A stretch of DNA of 64,000 bases. Source: Pseudomonas pohangensis (lineage in GTDB: Bacteria > Pseudomonadota > Gammaproteobacteria > Pseudomonadales > Pseudomonadaceae). Of this stretch, positions 27,361-38,411 are shown piece by piece. Each line of letters starts with the position of its first letter. The stretch's first letter is position 1. Under the pieces are notes generated by a model. It saw only the letters and a list, made by a program, of their open reading frames with translations, made no database searches and was not told the origin of the DNA. Where the stretch lies: assembly GCF_900105995.1 (NCBI RefSeq), contig NZ_LT629785.1:992001-1056000 (forward strand), read 5' to 3'. The translations under genes were made by a program, and so were the position numbers.

Positions 27361-28314
27361 ATGCGTTTACCTTTTCTGGCCCTGTTGCTGGGCAGTTTTC
27401 TGAGTCCTTCGTTGCAAGCAGCTGATGCCCGTGACTGGCTGGTGCGCATGACCGGGGCGGGGGCCAGCCAGAGTTTCAGCGGAACCTACATTTACGAACG
27501 CAGCGGCATCTTTTCCACCCACCATATCTGGCATCAGGCACTGCCACCGGCCTCGATTACCGAGCGCTTGCTGCAACTGGACGGTCAGGAGCAGGAAGTC
27601 CTGCTGTCCAACGGGCGTGTGCGTTGTGCCACCAGAAATCAGTTTGAAAACCTTGCTGAGGTGCAACAGCTGGATGGCAGCAGGTTTGATGTGGCCAGAC
27701 TGGAAAAAACCTATGAGCTGAAGCTGCTGGGCAGTTCCCGGGTTGCGGGGCGCGCGGCGGTGGTAGTGCTGTTGCTGCCCAGGGATAACTATCGCTACGC
27801 CAGGGAGTTGCACCTGGACAGTGAAACCGGTCTGCTGCTCAAGTCCTTGTTGCTCAATGGCCAGGGCCAGCTGCTCGAACGAATGCAATTCACCAGCCTG
27901 GCGCCGAAGCTCGAACACGGCCAGCAGGATCTGCAGCCCGTCACTGACTGTGTTGCGCCCATCGGTGCCCCCCAATCGGCGGAAAGAAAATCGGCATGGC
28001 AGGTTGGCTGGATGCCTGCCGGATTTGTCCTGAGCGCTACCCGGCAGCAGCATGATCCGGAGACTAACGCTTCGGTGCAGAGCCTGGTTTTTGATGACGG
28101 GTTGGCCCGTTTTTCCATTTTTCTTGAGCCTCTGAACGGGGTCATGGCCGGCAACGCCCATGCCCAGATGGGCCCTACCGTGGTCGTGTCCAGGCCGCTC
28201 AGCAACGGCAAAGGCCAGTTTATGGTGACGGTGGTCGGCGAGATTCCCCTTACGACCGCCGAACAGGTGGTCTTGTCGGTCACCAGCAAGGATTTGGCAG
28301 GTACGCAGCCATGA
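27361..28314 (+). CDS. mucB: Periplasmic sigma-regulator MucB (RseB)
   Basis: A 317-residue exported protein that binds the periplasmic part of MucA and shields it from AlgW. The signal peptide (cleavage after SLQA, about residue 20) is followed by the RseB N-terminal lipid-sensing domain (DWLVRMTGAGASQSFSGTYIYERSG) and a C-terminal MucB/RseB domain (GWMPAGFVLSATRQQ). It lies 8 bases after mucA and overlaps mucC by 4 bases (ATGA), so the genes are translationally coupled. Confidence 0.95.
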   Translation: MRLPFLALLLGSFLSPSLQAADARDWLVRMTGAGASQSFSGTYIYERSGIFSTHHIWHQALPPASITERLLQLDGQEQEVLLSNGRVRCATRNQFENLAEVQQLDGSRFDVARLEKTYELKLLGSSRVAGRAAVVVLLLPRDNYRYARELHLDSETGLLLKSLLLNGQGQLLERMQFTSLAPKLEHGQQDLQPVTDCVAPIGAPQSAERKSAWQVGWMPAGFVLSATRQQHDPETNASVQSLVFDDGLARFSIFLEPLNGVMAGNAHAQMGPTVVVSRPLSNGKGQFMVTVVGEIPLTTAEQVVLSVTSKDLAGTQP

Positions 28315-28766
28315 TCGAAGAAACCGGCCGGGTGGTCGCCATCGAAGAGGGTGCGGTCTGGGTTGAAACCCTGCGCAAGACCACCTGTTCGAGTTGTTCG
28401 GCCAATGCAGGCTGTGGCCAGGGGCTGATGGACAAGATCGGGGTAGGGCGTCAGCGCGGTTTTGTCCGTGTGCTGTCGGATCTGCACCTGGCGTTGAACG
28501 ATGTGGTGGTCATCGGTATCCGCGAAGACTTGCTGCTGCGTTCGGCGGTACTGGTCTATTTGCTGCCATTGCTTGGTCTGTTGGCGGGGGCGTTGCTGGC
28601 CAGCAGCCTGGCGCTGTCTGAAGGCCTGGTCATCCTCAGTGCCATGGTTAGTCTGTTTGCTTCCTGGCTGGCGGTGCGCTGGCATTGCCGGCGCAGCGAA
28701 AATGATCCGGCGCGCCAGCCCGTGGTGTTGCGTGCCATGTTGGCCGGAGCGACTGGTCAGCAGTGA
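28311..28766 (+). CDS. mucC: MucC/RseC-family membrane protein
   Basis: A 151-residue inner-membrane protein of the SoxR-reducing RseC/MucC family. The Cys-rich N-terminal motif TCSSCSANAGCG (about 25-36) is typical of the family. Two membrane helices follow (about 78-97 and 101-120). It overlaps the end of mucB by four bases. Its role in AlgU control is modest and less well defined than that of MucA and MucB. Confidence 0.92.
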   Translation: MIEETGRVVAIEEGAVWVETLRKTTCSSCSANAGCGQGLMDKIGVGRQRGFVRVLSDLHLALNDVVVIGIREDLLLRSAVLVYLLPLLGLLAGALLASSLALSEGLVILSAMVSLFASWLAVRWHCRRSENDPARQPVVLRAMLAGATGQQ

Positions 28767-28807
28767 TTTCTGTTCAATTCTGAAATAGCCATAGGGGTCG
28801 TTTTGCG

Positions 28808-30232
28808 ATGCTCAAGTTGAAGTCTGCTTTGTCGTTGAGTGCCTTGCTGATGCTGTTGCTGCAGCCGGTCGCGGCTCATGCGGAGTTGCCTGAATTTACC
28901 AAACTGGTCGAAATGGCCTCGCCTGCGGTGGTGAATATCAGTACTACCCAGAAAGCTGCGCCTCGAAATGCTGGCGCAGGGTTGCAGCAGATGCCCGATC
29001 TTGAAGGTTTGCCGCCGATGTTCCGCGAGTTTTTCGAGCGCATGCCGCAGATGCAGCCTCGTCAGGACCAGAGACAGCAGCCTGAAGCCCAGTCGCTGGG
29101 CTCCGGCTTCATCATTTCTGCGGATGGCTATGTGCTGACCAATAACCATGTGGTGGCTGATGCCGACGAGATCATGGTGCGCCTGGCTGATCGCAGTGAG
29201 CTGGAAGCCAAGCTGATCGGGGCCGATCCGCGTACCGACGTGGCGTTGCTCAAGGTGGAAGCCAAAGGCTTGCCAACGGTAAAGCTGGGCAACTCGGATG
29301 ACATCAAGGTGGGTGAGTGGGTGCTGGCAATCGGCTCGCCATTCGGTTTCGACCACTCGGCGACATCCGGCATCATCAGCGCCAAGGGCCGCAGCCTGCC
29401 CAACGAAAACTATGTACCGTTCATCCAGACCGATGTGGCGATCAATCCGGGCAATTCCGGTGGGCCCCTGTTCAATCTGGACGGTGAGGTGATCGGCATC
29501 AATTCGCAGATTTTCACCCGCTCGGGCGGTTACATGGGCGTCTCCTTCGCGATTCCGATCGATGTGGCAATGGCCGTTGCCGATCAGCTGAAAGCCGGTG
29601 GCAAGGTCAATCGTGGCTGGTTGGGTGTGATGATCCAGGAGGTCAACAAGGATCTGGCCGAGTCATTCGGCCTCGACAAGCCGGCTGGTGCCCTGATTGC
29701 CCAGGTGCTTGAAGACGGACCGGCCGCCAAAGGCGGTGTGCAGGTAGGAGATGTGATTCTGCAGGTCAATGACCAGCCGGTGATCATGGCATCCGATTTG
29801 CCGCATCTGATCGGTGCCCTGAAGCCGGGCGAAAAAGTGCAGCTGCAGGTTCTGCGCAATGGCAACAGCAAGTCACTCTCACTGGCCGTCGGCGCTTTGC
29901 CGGCAGATGGGGATGAGCCACTGGCAGCCAATGCGGCCGCGCCGCAACACAACGATAACCGGCTGGGTGTCAGTGTGGATGCGTTAAGTGCGGAGCAGAA
30001 AAATGAGCTGGATATCCAGGCCGGGGTCATGGTCAAGTCGGTTGCCGAAGGCCCGGCGGCAATGATCGGTTTGCGCCCCGGTGACGTGATCACCCACCTG
30101 AATAATCAGCCCATCACCTCGGTTGCGCAGTTTCAGACGGTGGTGAAGCAGTTGCCTGCAAACCGCTCGGTTTCGATGCGCGTACTGCGGCAGGGTCGTG
30201 CCAGCTTCATTACCTTCAAGTTGCCTGGCTGA
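28808..30232 (+). CDS. mucD: Periplasmic serine protease MucD (HtrA/DegP family)
   Basis: A 474-residue protease and chaperone that clears misfolded envelope proteins and restrains AlgU. The signal peptide ends at about residue 25 (VAAHA). The trypsin-like domain has the catalytic triad His114 (TNNHVV), Asp144 (RTDVALL) and Ser217 (NPGNSGGP). Two PDZ domains follow (about 265-355 and 380-470). All catalytic residues are present. It closes the algU operon, and a hairpin with a T-run follows. Confidence 0.96.
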   Translation: MLKLKSALSLSALLMLLLQPVAAHAELPEFTKLVEMASPAVVNISTTQKAAPRNAGAGLQQMPDLEGLPPMFREFFERMPQMQPRQDQRQQPEAQSLGSGFIISADGYVLTNNHVVADADEIMVRLADRSELEAKLIGADPRTDVALLKVEAKGLPTVKLGNSDDIKVGEWVLAIGSPFGFDHSATSGIISAKGRSLPNENYVPFIQTDVAINPGNSGGPLFNLDGEVIGINSQIFTRSGGYMGVSFAIPIDVAMAVADQLKAGGKVNRGWLGVMIQEVNKDLAESFGLDKPAGALIAQVLEDGPAAKGGVQVGDVILQVNDQPVIMASDLPHLIGALKPGEKVQLQVLRNGNSKSLSLAVGALPADGDEPLAANAAAPQHNDNRLGVSVDALSAEQKNELDIQAGVMVKSVAEGPAAMIGLRPGDVITHLNNQPITSVAQFQTVVKQLPANRSVSMRVLRQGRASFITFKLPG

Positions 30233-30253
30233 TCAGGCGAGGTGCAGGCAAGG

Positions 30254-30271
30254 GCCGCTTCGGCGGCTTTT
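30254..30271 (+). terminator. Probable intrinsic terminator of the algU operon
   Basis: GCCGC-TTCG-GCGGC followed by TTTT, 22 bases after the mucD stop. AAG upstream can pair further with the T-run, with one bulged G. The stem is short but has a stable UUCG tetraloop. Confidence 0.6.
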
Positions 30272-30381
30272 GCTGTGCAGGGGCGGCGTCCAGCGGGCGT
30301 GACGCTGGCCCCGGCATTCAGGTAAACTCGCCGGCTATTTGCATTGGGCAGCCTGCCCGCAGCTATTTCGAGTGCTGATCC

Positions 30382-32181
30382 GTGAGTGACCTGAGTCATA
30401 TCCGTAATTTTTCCATCATCGCCCACATCGATCACGGCAAATCCACCCTTGCCGACCGCTTTATCCAGATCTGTGGCGGTCTTGCCGAGCGCGAAATGGA
30501 GGCACAGGTTCTTGATTCCATGGATCTTGAGCGTGAGCGCGGAATAACCATCAAGGCCCACAGTGTGACCTTGTACTACAAGGCGCGGGATGGTCAGACC
30601 TATCAGCTGAACTTTATCGACACCCCGGGCCACGTGGACTTCACCTATGAAGTCAGCCGCTCGCTGGCGGCTTGCGAGGGGGCCTTGCTGGTGGTGGACG
30701 CGGGTCAGGGCGTCGAGGCACAGTCGGTGGCCAACTGCTACACCGCCATCGAGCAGGGCCTCGAGGTCATGCCGGTATTGAACAAGATTGACCTGCCGCA
30801 GGCCGATCCGGACCGGGTCAAGGAAGAAATCGAGAAAATCATCGGTATCGATGCCACGGACGCCGTGACCTGTAGCGCCAAGACCGGACTGGGTGTCGAC
30901 GAGGTGCTGGAGCGTCTGGTGAAAACCATTCCGGCACCGACCGGCAATATCGAAGACCCGCTGCAGGCGCTGATCATCGACTCCTGGTTTGACAACTATC
31001 TGGGCGTGGTCTCGCTGGTGCGGGTGCGCCACGGGCGGATCAAGAAGGGTGACAAGGTGCTGGTGAAGTCCACCGGCAAGATCCATCTGGTCGACAGCGT
31101 CGGTGTGTTCAACCCCAAACATTCGGCAACGGCGGACCTGAAGGCCGGTGAGGTGGGTTTCATCATCGCCGGTATCAAGGATATTCACGGTGCGCCGGTG
31201 GGGGACACCCTGACCCTCAGTTCGACCCCGGATGTGCCGGTGTTGCCGGGCTTCAAGCGGATTCAGCCGCAGGTCTATGCCGGCCTGTTTCCGGTCAGTT
31301 CGGATGATTTCGAGGATTTTCGCGAGGCGCTGCAAAAGCTCACGCTGAATGACTCATCCCTGCAATACACCCCGGAAAGCTCGGATGCGCTGGGCTTCGG
31401 CTTCCGCTGCGGCTTCCTCGGCATGCTGCACATGGAGATTATCCAGGAGCGTCTGGAGCGTGAGTACGATCTGGATCTGATCACCACCGCACCCACGGTG
31501 ATTTTCGAGTTGCTGCTGAAGAACGGCGAGACCATCTACGTCGACAACCCGTCCAAGCTGCCGGACCTGTCGAGCATCGAGGACATGCGCGAGCCGATTG
31601 TCCGCGCAACCATCCTGGTTCCGCAGGAGCACCTGGGTAACGTGATTACCCTGTGCATCGAAAAGCGCGGCGTTCAGCACGATATGCTGTTCCTCGGCAC
31701 CCAGGTGCAGGTGACCTATGACCTGCCGATGAACGAGGTGGTGCTGGACTTCTTCGACCGGTTGAAGTCCACCAGCCGCGGCTACGCTTCGCTCGACTAC
31801 CACTTTGACCGCTACCAGTCGGCCAATCTGGTCAAGCTGGATGTGCTGATCAATGGCGAGAAGGTCGATGCACTGGCGCTGATCGTGCATCGTGACAACG
31901 CCAACTACAAAGGCCGCGCCCTGACCGAGAAGATGAAGGAACTGATTCCCCGGCAGATGTTCGATGTGGCGATCCAGGCGGCAATCGGCGGGCAGATTGT
32001 TGCCCGCACCACGGTCAAGGCGCTGCGCAAGAACGTTCTGGCCAAGTGCTACGGTGGTGACGTCAGTCGCAAACGCAAGCTGCTGGAAAAACAGAAAGCG
32101 GGTAAGAAACGCATGAAGCAGGTCGGTAATGTGGAAATTCCACAGGAAGCGTTTCTGGCTGTTCTCAAGTTGGAAGGTTGA
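30382..32181 (+). CDS. lepA: Elongation factor 4 (LepA) GTPase
   Basis: A 599-residue ribosome-associated GTPase. The G-motifs are AHIDHGKS (G1), the RGITIKAH switch region (G2), DTPGHVDF (G3) and NKIDLP (G4). The LepA-specific C-terminal domain is recognisable by [24 protein letters not shown]. The start is GTG 30382. It is immediately followed by lepB (5 bases between stop and start), the classical lepA-lepB operon. Confidence 0.98.
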   Translation: MSDLSHIRNFSIIAHIDHGKSTLADRFIQICGGLAEREMEAQVLDSMDLERERGITIKAHSVTLYYKARDGQTYQLNFIDTPGHVDFTYEVSRSLAACEGALLVVDAGQGVEAQSVANCYTAIEQGLEVMPVLNKIDLPQADPDRVKEEIEKIIGIDATDAVTCSAKTGLGVDEVLERLVKTIPAPTGNIEDPLQALIIDSWFDNYLGVVSLVRVRHGRIKKGDKVLVKSTGKIHLVDSVGVFNPKHSATADLKAGEVGFIIAGIKDIHGAPVGDTLTLSSTPDVPVLPGFKRIQPQVYAGLFPVSSDDFEDFREALQKLTLNDSSLQYTPESSDALGFGFRCGFLGMLHMEIIQERLEREYDLDLITTAPTVIFELLLKNGETIYVDNPSKLPDLSSIEDMREPIVRATILVPQEHLGNVITLCIEKRGVQHDMLFLGTQVQVTYDLPMNEVVLDFFDRLKSTSRGYASLDYHFDRYQSANLVKLDVLINGEKVDALALIVHRDNANYKGRALTEKMKELIPRQMFDVAIQAAIGGQIVARTTVKALRKNVLAKCYGGDVSRKRKLLEKQKAGKKRMKQVGNVEIPQEAFLAVLKLEG

Positions 32182-32186
32182 ATCCC

Positions 32187-33041
32187 ATGTCGCTGAATTT
32201 TCCGTTGTTGCTGGTAATCGCCGTAGCGGTCAGCGGGCTGCTGGCGCTGGTCGACCTGCTGTTTTTTGCACCCCGCCGCAAGGCGGCAATTGCGGCCTAT
32301 GGCAGCCAGGTAGCGGAACCGGATCAGGCCGTTGTTGATCGGCTGAACAAGGAGCCGGTACTGATCGAGTACGGCAAATCCTTTTTTCCGGTGCTGGCGA
32401 TCGTGCTGGTGCTGCGCTCGTTCATTGTCGAGCCGTTCCAGATTCCTTCGGGGTCCATGCGACCGACCCTCGAGGTGGGCGATTTCATCCTGGTGAACAA
32501 ATTCGCCTATGGCATCCGTTTGCCGGTGCTGGATACCAAAATCATCCCGATCGGTGACCCGCAGCGCGGTGACGTGATGGTGTTTCGTTACCCCAGCGAT
32601 CCACAGGTCAATTACATCAAACGGGTAATTGGTCTGCCGGGTGATCGTATTCGCTACAGCAGCACCAAGCGCCTGTATATCAACGACAAGCTGGTTGCCG
32701 AGACCCTGCTCGGGCAGGAACCGGCCAGCCTGGGCACTGCGGAGCTGTTTACCGAGAAGCTGGGCAAGGTAGAGCACATGATTCGCAAGGAAATGGGCCG
32801 TTACCGCATGGAGCCGGGAAAGGAATGGGTGGTTCCTGCGGGGCACTATTTCATGATGGGCGACAACCGTGACAACTCCAATGACAGCCGTTACTGGAAC
32901 GATCCGAAAATCCCGAAAGACCTGCTGGGCATGGTTCCCGACCAGAATATCGTTGGCAAGGCGTTTGCCATCTGGATGACCTGGCCCGATCCGAAGTTGA
33001 AAAATTTGCCAAGTTTTTCACGGGATCGGCTGATTCATTGA
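32187..33041 (+). CDS. lepB: Signal peptidase I
   Basis: A 284-residue inner-membrane protease that cleaves signal peptides of exported proteins. Two N-terminal membrane helices (about 5-26 and 65-82) precede the catalytic Ser90 in IPSGSMRPTL and Lys145 in NYIKRVIGLPGD, followed by GDNRDNSNDSRYW. ATG 32187 has GGAAGG nine bases upstream; the in-frame TTG 32178 overlapping lepA is less likely. Confidence 0.97.
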   Translation: MSLNFPLLLVIAVAVSGLLALVDLLFFAPRRKAAIAAYGSQVAEPDQAVVDRLNKEPVLIEYGKSFFPVLAIVLVLRSFIVEPFQIPSGSMRPTLEVGDFILVNKFAYGIRLPVLDTKIIPIGDPQRGDVMVFRYPSDPQVNYIKRVIGLPGDRIRYSSTKRLYINDKLVAETLLGQEPASLGTAELFTEKLGKVEHMIRKEMGRYRMEPGKEWVVPAGHYFMMGDNRDNSNDSRYWNDPKIPKDLLGMVPDQNIVGKAFAIWMTWPDPKLKNLPSFSRDRLIH

Positions 33042-33131
33042 AACAATTACCGCCATGCGCGGGTGTAGGGGGTATACATTAAGCCTGCCGGTTTTCCGAA
33101 AATTCCAATAAAAAGCTGATCGAGGTCGACT

Positions 33132-33509
33132 ATGAGCTTTGCAAAATCGCAGAAGGGTGCATCGGTACTGGGGATTATGGTGGTCCTGGCTCTGGTGGCT
33201 TTCTTTTTGAGTGCAGGCCTGAAGATGATGCCGCACTATCTGGATAACAATGCTCTGTCCGGGATTATCAAGAAAATTGAATCGGATAAGGCGGCAGATG
33301 TACGCACCATTGCCGATTTTTATACCTACGTTAAAAAGGGAATGACCATCAACGCCATTCGCGATCTGGATCTGGAAAAGGCTCTTGAGGTCAAAATCGA
33401 AAATAATGAGTTTCGGGCCCATCTGAAATACGAAAAGCGCGAGCCACTGATCCAGAACCTCGACCTGGTTGCCCGCTTCGACAAAGAATTCCGCGTGCGT
33501 ATGCCGTGA
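33132..33509 (+). CDS. DUF4845 single-pass membrane protein
   Basis: A 125-residue protein with one N-terminal membrane helix (about 11-30, [19 protein letters not shown]) and a small predicted periplasmic domain. It is found between lepB and rnc across pseudomonads. Its function is unknown to me. It overlaps the rnc start by four bases (GTGA), so it is co-translated with rnc. Confidence 0.85.
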   Translation: MSFAKSQKGASVLGIMVVLALVAFFLSAGLKMMPHYLDNNALSGIIKKIESDKAADVRTIADFYTYVKKGMTINAIRDLDLEKALEVKIENNEFRAHLKYEKREPLIQNLDLVARFDKEFRVRMP

Positions 33510-34210
33510 GCTCCAGCCTAAGTCGTCTTGAGCGCAGGCTGGGCTATAGCTTTCGCGACCAGGAGCTGATGCTGCTGGCATTGACTCACCGCAGTTTCGC
33601 TGGACGCAACAACGAACGTCTCGAATTTCTCGGCGATGCGATTCTCAACTTCATTGCCGGTGAAGCGCTGTTCGAGCGTTTTCCGCAGGCCCGTGAGGGG
33701 CAGTTGTCGCGTTTGCGCGCGCGCCTGGTCAAGGGTGAAACCCTGGCGGTGCTGGCGCGCGGCTTTGAATTGGGCGATTTCTTGCGGCTGGGCTCGGGTG
33801 AGCTGAAAAGTGGCGGCTTTCGCCGCGAATCTATTCTGGCGGATGCCCTTGAGGCGCTGATTGGCGCCATCTATCTGGACCGCGGCATGGACGCTGCGCG
33901 CGAGCGGGTTTTGGCCTGGCTTGCCGATGAAATGAATGACCTTACCCTGATTGACACCAACAAGGATCCGAAAACGCGCCTGCAGGAATTTCTGCAATCG
34001 CGCGGCGGTGAGTTGCCCCACTACGAGGTGGTGGATATTCAGGGAGAACCGCATTGCCGGACTTTCTTCGTGCAGTGCTCGATTGACTTGCTGAGTGAAA
34101 CAACCCAGGGGCAGGGCGCCAGCCGGCGGATTGCCGAACAAGTAGCTGCTGCTGCCGCGCTGACGGCGCTGGGGGTTGAAAACGGACGCGTGGAGAATGG
34201 ACATGACTGA
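33506..34210 (+). CDS. rnc: Ribonuclease III
   Basis: A 234-residue double-strand-specific endoribonuclease for rRNA and mRNA processing. The signature [11 protein letters not shown] holds the metal-binding acidic residues, and [17 protein letters not shown] holds the second acidic cluster. A C-terminal double-stranded RNA-binding domain starts near residue 155 ([14 protein letters not shown]). The start is GTG 33506, overlapping the DUF4845 stop; the end overlaps the era start by 8 bases. Confidence 0.97.
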   Translation: MSSSLSRLERRLGYSFRDQELMLLALTHRSFAGRNNERLEFLGDAILNFIAGEALFERFPQAREGQLSRLRARLVKGETLAVLARGFELGDFLRLGSGELKSGGFRRESILADALEALIGAIYLDRGMDAARERVLAWLADEMNDLTLIDTNKDPKTRLQEFLQSRGGELPHYEVVDIQGEPHCRTFFVQCSIDLLSETTQGQGASRRIAEQVAAAAALTALGVENGRVENGHD

Positions 34211-35105
34211 TACACCGGTAAGCCGCTGCGGTTATGTGGCTATTGTCGGGCGGCCCAATGTGGGCAAGTCCACACTGCTCAACCATATTCTCGGGCAGAA
34301 GCTGGCAATTACTTCGCGCAAGCCGCAAACCACCCGGCACAACATGCTCGGCATCAAGACCGAGGGCGCGGTGCAGGCCATTTATGTCGACACGCCGGGC
34401 CTGCACAAGAACAACGACAAGGCGCTCAACCGGTTCATGAACAAGACCGCCAGCAGCGCCTTGAAAGACGTCGATGTGGTGATCTTCGTAGTCGATCGCA
34501 CGCGCTGGACCGACGAGGACCAGCTGGTGCTTGAGCGTGTGCAGTATGTTGAAGGTCCGCTGATATTGGCAGTGAACAAGGCTGACCGTATCGAGGACAA
34601 GAGTGACCTGCTGCCGCATCTGGAATGGCTGGCGAGCCAGTTGCCGAATGCCCAGGTGGTACCGGTTTCCGCCTTGCAGGGGCACAATCTCGACACCCTG
34701 GAACGGCTGGTGGCCGAAAATCTGCCCGAGGGCGAGCATTTTTTCCCGGAAGACCAGATCACCGACCGCTCCAGCCGCTTCCTGGCAGCCGAGCTGGTGC
34801 GCGAGAAAATCATGCGCCAGCTGGGTGCCGAGTTGCCGTACCAGATCGCCGTGGAAATCGAGGAATTCAAGCTCGATGGGCGCATCCTGCACATTCATGC
34901 ACTGATTCTGGTGGAACGTGAAGGGCAGAAGAAGATCATCATTGGCGACAAGGGCGAGCGCATCAAGCGTATTGGCCAGGAAGCGCGCAAGGACATGGAA
35001 AGCCTGTTCGACAACAAGGTCATGCTCAACCTGTGGGTCAAGGTCAAGGGTGGCTGGTCGGATGACGAGCGCGCCCTGCGCTCACTGGGTTATTCCGATC
35101 TCTGA
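34203..35105 (+). CDS. era: GTPase Era
   Basis: A 300-residue GTPase that binds 16S rRNA during small-subunit maturation. The motifs are GRPNVGKST (G1), DTPGLH (G3) and NKAD (G4). The C-terminal KH domain contains [28 protein letters not shown] 34203 lies inside the end of rnc, the standard rnc-era coupling. A longer frame from 34176 is not supported. Confidence 0.97.
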   Translation: MTDTPVSRCGYVAIVGRPNVGKSTLLNHILGQKLAITSRKPQTTRHNMLGIKTEGAVQAIYVDTPGLHKNNDKALNRFMNKTASSALKDVDVVIFVVDRTRWTDEDQLVLERVQYVEGPLILAVNKADRIEDKSDLLPHLEWLASQLPNAQVVPVSALQGHNLDTLERLVAENLPEGEHFFPEDQITDRSSRFLAAELVREKIMRQLGAELPYQIAVEIEEFKLDGRILHIHALILVEREGQKKIIIGDKGERIKRIGQEARKDMESLFDNKVMLNLWVKVKGGWSDDERALRSLGYSDL

Positions 35106-35128
35106 TCCTTCGAGGCTGCGGACTTACC

Positions 35129-35812
35129 ATGCAGCATGCTTGCAGCCAGCCAGCCTACGTATTGCACAGCCGTGCCTACAAGGAAAGCAGTTCGCTGGTC
35201 GACCTGCTGACCCCGCAGGGGCGTACCCGTGCGGTGCTGCGCGGCGCACGGGGCAAGGCCGGCAGTCTGGTGCGGCCGTTCATTCCGCTGGAACTTGAAC
35301 TGCGTGGCCGCAGCGAACTGAAAACGGTTGCCCGTCTGGAAGCGGCCGGTACCCCCAATATGCTGTCCGGCGATGCCTTGTTCAGCGGGCTGTACCTGAA
35401 TGAATTGCTGATCCGCCTGTTACCCGCCGAAGATGCCCATCCGCTCCTGTTTGAACATTACGCCGCAACCTTGCCATTGCTGGCGGCCAGTCAGCCACTG
35501 GAACCGCTGCTGAGGGCGTTCGAGTGGTTGCTGTTGGGCGAGCTGGGCTATGGTTTTTCCCTGGCAGAGGACCTGACCGGCCAGCCGATAGAAGCGCAAC
35601 GGCTGTACCGCCTGATCGCGGATGCCGGGCTGGAGCGGGTGGCAGAACTGCAGCCCGGGGTGTTTCAGGGCGCTGATTTGCTGGCGATGGCCGATACCCG
35701 GTGGACTACCCCCGGCGTATTGGCTGCCGCCAAGCGCCTGATGCGCCAGGCGCTGGCGCCCCATCTGGGCGGCCGGCCACTGGTCAGTCGCGAGTTGTTT
35801 CGCAAGTTCTGA
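35129..35812 (+). CDS. recO: DNA repair protein RecO
   Basis: A 227-residue mediator that loads RecA with RecR in the RecF pathway. The N-terminal OB fold contains [34 protein letters not shown]. The C-terminal helical region is conserved ([14 protein letters not shown] end). It shows no clear zinc-binding Cys cluster, as is common in gammaproteobacterial RecO. It lies in the rnc-era-recO-pdxJ series. Confidence 0.95.
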   Translation: MQHACSQPAYVLHSRAYKESSSLVDLLTPQGRTRAVLRGARGKAGSLVRPFIPLELELRGRSELKTVARLEAAGTPNMLSGDALFSGLYLNELLIRLLPAEDAHPLLFEHYAATLPLLAASQPLEPLLRAFEWLLLGELGYGFSLAEDLTGQPIEAQRLYRLIADAGLERVAELQPGVFQGADLLAMADTRWTTPGVLAAAKRLMRQALAPHLGGRPLVSRELFRKF

Positions 35813-35868
35813 GCAAGCCATGGCTGATCGGGTAAAGTGAACCCAATGAATTTTCTGGAGATCCTGTT

Positions 35869-36615
35869 GTGACAGATGCCAACCGTATTCTGCTGGGTGT
35901 GAATATCGACCATGTGGCGACCCTGCGCCAGGCGCGTGGCACGCGCTATCCGGACCCGGTCAAGGCGGCACTGGATGCCGAGGAGGCGGGCGCCGATGGC
36001 ATTACCGTGCATTTGCGTGAAGACCGCCGGCATATTCAGGACCGCGATGTGTTGCTGCTCGGTCAGGTGTTGCAGACGCGGATGAACTTCGAAATGGGTG
36101 TGACCGAAGAAATGCTGGCGTTTGCCGAGCGCATTCGTCCGCCGCATGTCTGCCTGGTACCGGAAACTCGTCAGGAGCTGACCACCGAAGGCGGCCTGGA
36201 TGTGGCCGGGCAGGAGGCACGTATCCGTGCCGCGGTCGAGCGTCTGGCACGCATCGGTTGCGAGGTTTCATTGTTTATTGATCCGGATGCGCGGCAGATC
36301 GAAGCGTCCAGGCGCGTTGGCGCGCCGGCGATCGAGCTGCATACCGGGCGTTATGCCGATGCACAGACACCGAGCGAGGCTGCCCGTGAGCTGGCGCGTA
36401 TCCGCGAGGGCGTGGCCTGCGGGCTGGCCCATGGGCTGATCGTGAATGCCGGGCACGGCCTGCATTACCACAATGTCGAGCCGGTGGCGGCGATTGCCGG
36501 GATCAATGAACTGAATATCGGCCATGCGATAGTCGCGCACGCGCTGTTTGTCGGCTTCAAACCGGCGGTCGCCGAGATGAAGGCACTGATACTGGCGGCG
36601 GCTACACGCGGCTAG
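35869..36615 (+). CDS. pdxJ: Pyridoxine 5'-phosphate synthase
   Basis: A 248-residue TIM-barrel enzyme that condenses 3-amino-2-oxopropyl phosphate with deoxyxylulose 5-phosphate, the last ring-forming step of vitamin B6 synthesis. It shows [44 protein letters not shown], and [12 protein letters not shown]. The start is GTG 35869, with GGAG about 10 bases upstream. It is the last gene of the run, followed by a REP hairpin. Confidence 0.97.
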   Translation: MTDANRILLGVNIDHVATLRQARGTRYPDPVKAALDAEEAGADGITVHLREDRRHIQDRDVLLLGQVLQTRMNFEMGVTEEMLAFAERIRPPHVCLVPETRQELTTEGGLDVAGQEARIRAAVERLARIGCEVSLFIDPDARQIEASRRVGAPAIELHTGRYADAQTPSEAARELARIREGVACGLAHGLIVNAGHGLHYHNVEPVAAIAGINELNIGHAIVAHALFVGFKPAVAEMKALILAAATRG

Positions 36616-36621
36616 GGGCTT

Positions 36622-36685
36622 TTGTGGGAGTGGGCTTGCCCGCGAAGTTGCTGTTACCTTTCGCGGGCAAGCCCGCTCCCACAAT
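36622..36685. repeat. Pseudomonas REP-type inverted repeat
   Basis: TTGTGGGAGTGGGCTTGCCC near 36622 and its mirrored partner ending CGCTCCCACAA at 36685 form a long imperfect hairpin with TCGCGGGC arms. This is the common REP motif of Pseudomonas genomes. It lies between the convergent pdxJ and cmoB and may also end transcription. Confidence 0.85.
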
Positions 36686-36688
36686 CGC

Positions 36689-37660
36689 TCAGGCTGGCTT
36701 GCGCGCAATCAGCACGGCGCGGGTCGGTGCCGGCAATCCTTCGAGGGTGCGGCTGTGATCGGCCGGATCGAGAAAGTCCGGCAGCGACTGGAACTTCATC
36801 CAGTCGGTCGCGCGTTGTTCCTCGATGCTGGTACGGCTGACATCCACGCAACGGATATCGACAAAACCGGCGCGGCGCAGCCATAACTCCAGAGCTGGCA
36901 CCGACGGCAGGAACCACACATTGCGCATCATCGCGTAACGGTCTTCGGGCACCAGTGCCTGCTGGGCATCCCCCTCGACCACCAGCGTCTCCAGCACCAG
37001 TTCGCCACCCTTGAGCAGGCAGTCCTTGAGTTCCAGCAGATGGTCGATCGGCGAGCGCCGGTGATACAGCACGCCCATGGAAAATACCGTGTCGAAGCCT
37101 TCCAGCTTGCCCGGCAGCTCTTCCAGTGCCAGTGGCAGGTGCCAGGCCGGCAGGTCGGGCAAGTAGCTCTTGGCCGCCAGGAACTGGCAGAGAAACAGCC
37201 AGTTCGGGTCGATACCTACCGCGCTGGCCGCCCCGGCGCCAAGCATGCGCCACAGGTAGTAGCCGTTGCCGCAGCCGACATCGAGGATGCGTTTGTTCTG
37301 CAGATCGAGGTGCGCTGCCACTCGCGCCCACTTCCAGTCCGAGCGCCATTCTGTATCGACATGTACGCCAAACAGATCAAACGGCCCCTTGCGCCATGGA
37401 ATCAGGCCTTGCAGAGCGGCCAGCAGGGCAGCCTGCTGTGCCTGGCTGAGCGGGGCCTCAAGGGTGAAGCTGTCGCGCAGTTCGACCTTGCAGGCTGTCA
37501 GTTCCGGCAAAGCGTCAACGGCAGCCATCCAGCGCTGCAGATCACCGTGGCCCTTGGCCAGTTTGCGGTCGAGCTGGTTGGGCAGGTCGCTGGCCCAGTC
37601 GATCAGCGGGGTACCGGCCAGTTGTTGTTGCAAGGCGTCGAGATCGAGGCGGCGGATCAT
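36689..37660 (-). CDS. cmoB: tRNA U34 carboxymethyltransferase CmoB
   Basis: A 323-residue SAM-family enzyme that transfers a carboxymethyl group from carboxy-SAM to 5-hydroxyuridine at tRNA position 34. The methyltransferase motif is [20 protein letters not shown], followed by [12 protein letters not shown] and [20 protein letters not shown]. It is 10 bases downstream of cmoA, whose product makes carboxy-SAM, so the two steps are encoded together. Confidence 0.96.
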   Translation of the reverse strand: MIRRLDLDALQQQLAGTPLIDWASDLPNQLDRKLAKGHGDLQRWMAAVDALPELTACKVELRDSFTLEAPLSQAQQAALLAALQGLIPWRKGPFDLFGVHVDTEWRSDWKWARVAAHLDLQNKRILDVGCGNGYYLWRMLGAGAASAVGIDPNWLFLCQFLAAKSYLPDLPAWHLPLALEELPGKLEGFDTVFSMGVLYHRRSPIDHLLELKDCLLKGGELVLETLVVEGDAQQALVPEDRYAMMRNVWFLPSVPALELWLRRAGFVDIRCVDVSRTSIEEQRATDWMKFQSLPDFLDPADHSRTLEGLPAPTRAVLIARKPA

Positions 37661-37670
37661 GGCGAGGGGC

Positions 37671-38411
37671 TCAGGGCAGGGCGATCAGGGAGGCAAAATT
37701 CAGGCATTGAAACCACGGTACCACCTTGCTGAATCCGGCGGCCTGCAGGCGTTCGCGGTGCTGTTCCAGGCTGTCCGGTTGCATCACGTTGTCCAGCGCC
37801 GTGCGTTTCTGGGCGATTTCCAGTTCGCTGTAGCCGTTGGCGCGCTTGAAGCCGATATGCAGGTTGGTGAGCAATTGCTGCTCGCCGGCATCGGCGAAAC
37901 GCAATTTTTCCGAGAGAATCAGGGCGCCGCCGGGCAACAGGCTCTGGTGTATTCGTGTCAGCAAGGCCAGGCGCTGTTCGGGCGCAATGAATTGCAGGGT
38001 GAAATTCAGCGCCACCACCGAGCAGGGCTGGAAATCCAGGTCAAGGATGTCGCCCTCCTGCACCGTTGCCGGCAGTAACTCCTGGAACATCGAATCCTGG
38101 GCATGCAGGTACTCGTGGCAGCGCTCGACCATGGCCGCCGAGTTGTCCACCGCGATCACCCGGCAACCTGCGGCCTGCACATGCCGGCGCAAGGCCTGGG
38201 TAACCGCCCCCAGCGAGGAGCCGAGATCATAGAGAACAGAGTCTGGCCGGGCGAACTGCGCCGCCAGCACGCCGATATTCTCGACGATGGTCGGGTAACC
38301 GGGCACCGAACGCTTGATCATGTCCGGGAATACCCGCACCACGGCTTCGTTGAAGGTGAAGTCGCTGACTTGCGCTTGCGGCTGGGCGTAAATGCGGTCG
38401 TTGTCACTCAC
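37671..38411 (-). CDS. cmoA: Carboxy-S-adenosyl-L-methionine synthase CmoA
   Basis: A 246-residue enzyme that converts SAM and prephenate into carboxy-SAM for CmoB. The SAM-binding region is [19 protein letters not shown], with [12 protein letters not shown] and [11 protein letters not shown] after it. The start is GTG 38411. It heads the cmoA-cmoB pair. Confidence 0.95.
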   Translation of the reverse strand: MSDNDRIYAQPQAQVSDFTFNEAVVRVFPDMIKRSVPGYPTIVENIGVLAAQFARPDSVLYDLGSSLGAVTQALRRHVQAAGCRVIAVDNSAAMVERCHEYLHAQDSMFQELLPATVQEGDILDLDFQPCSVVALNFTLQFIAPEQRLALLTRIHQSLLPGGALILSEKLRFADAGEQQLLTNLHIGFKRANGYSELEIAQKRTALDNVMQPDSLEQHRERLQAAGFSKVVPWFQCLNFASLIALP

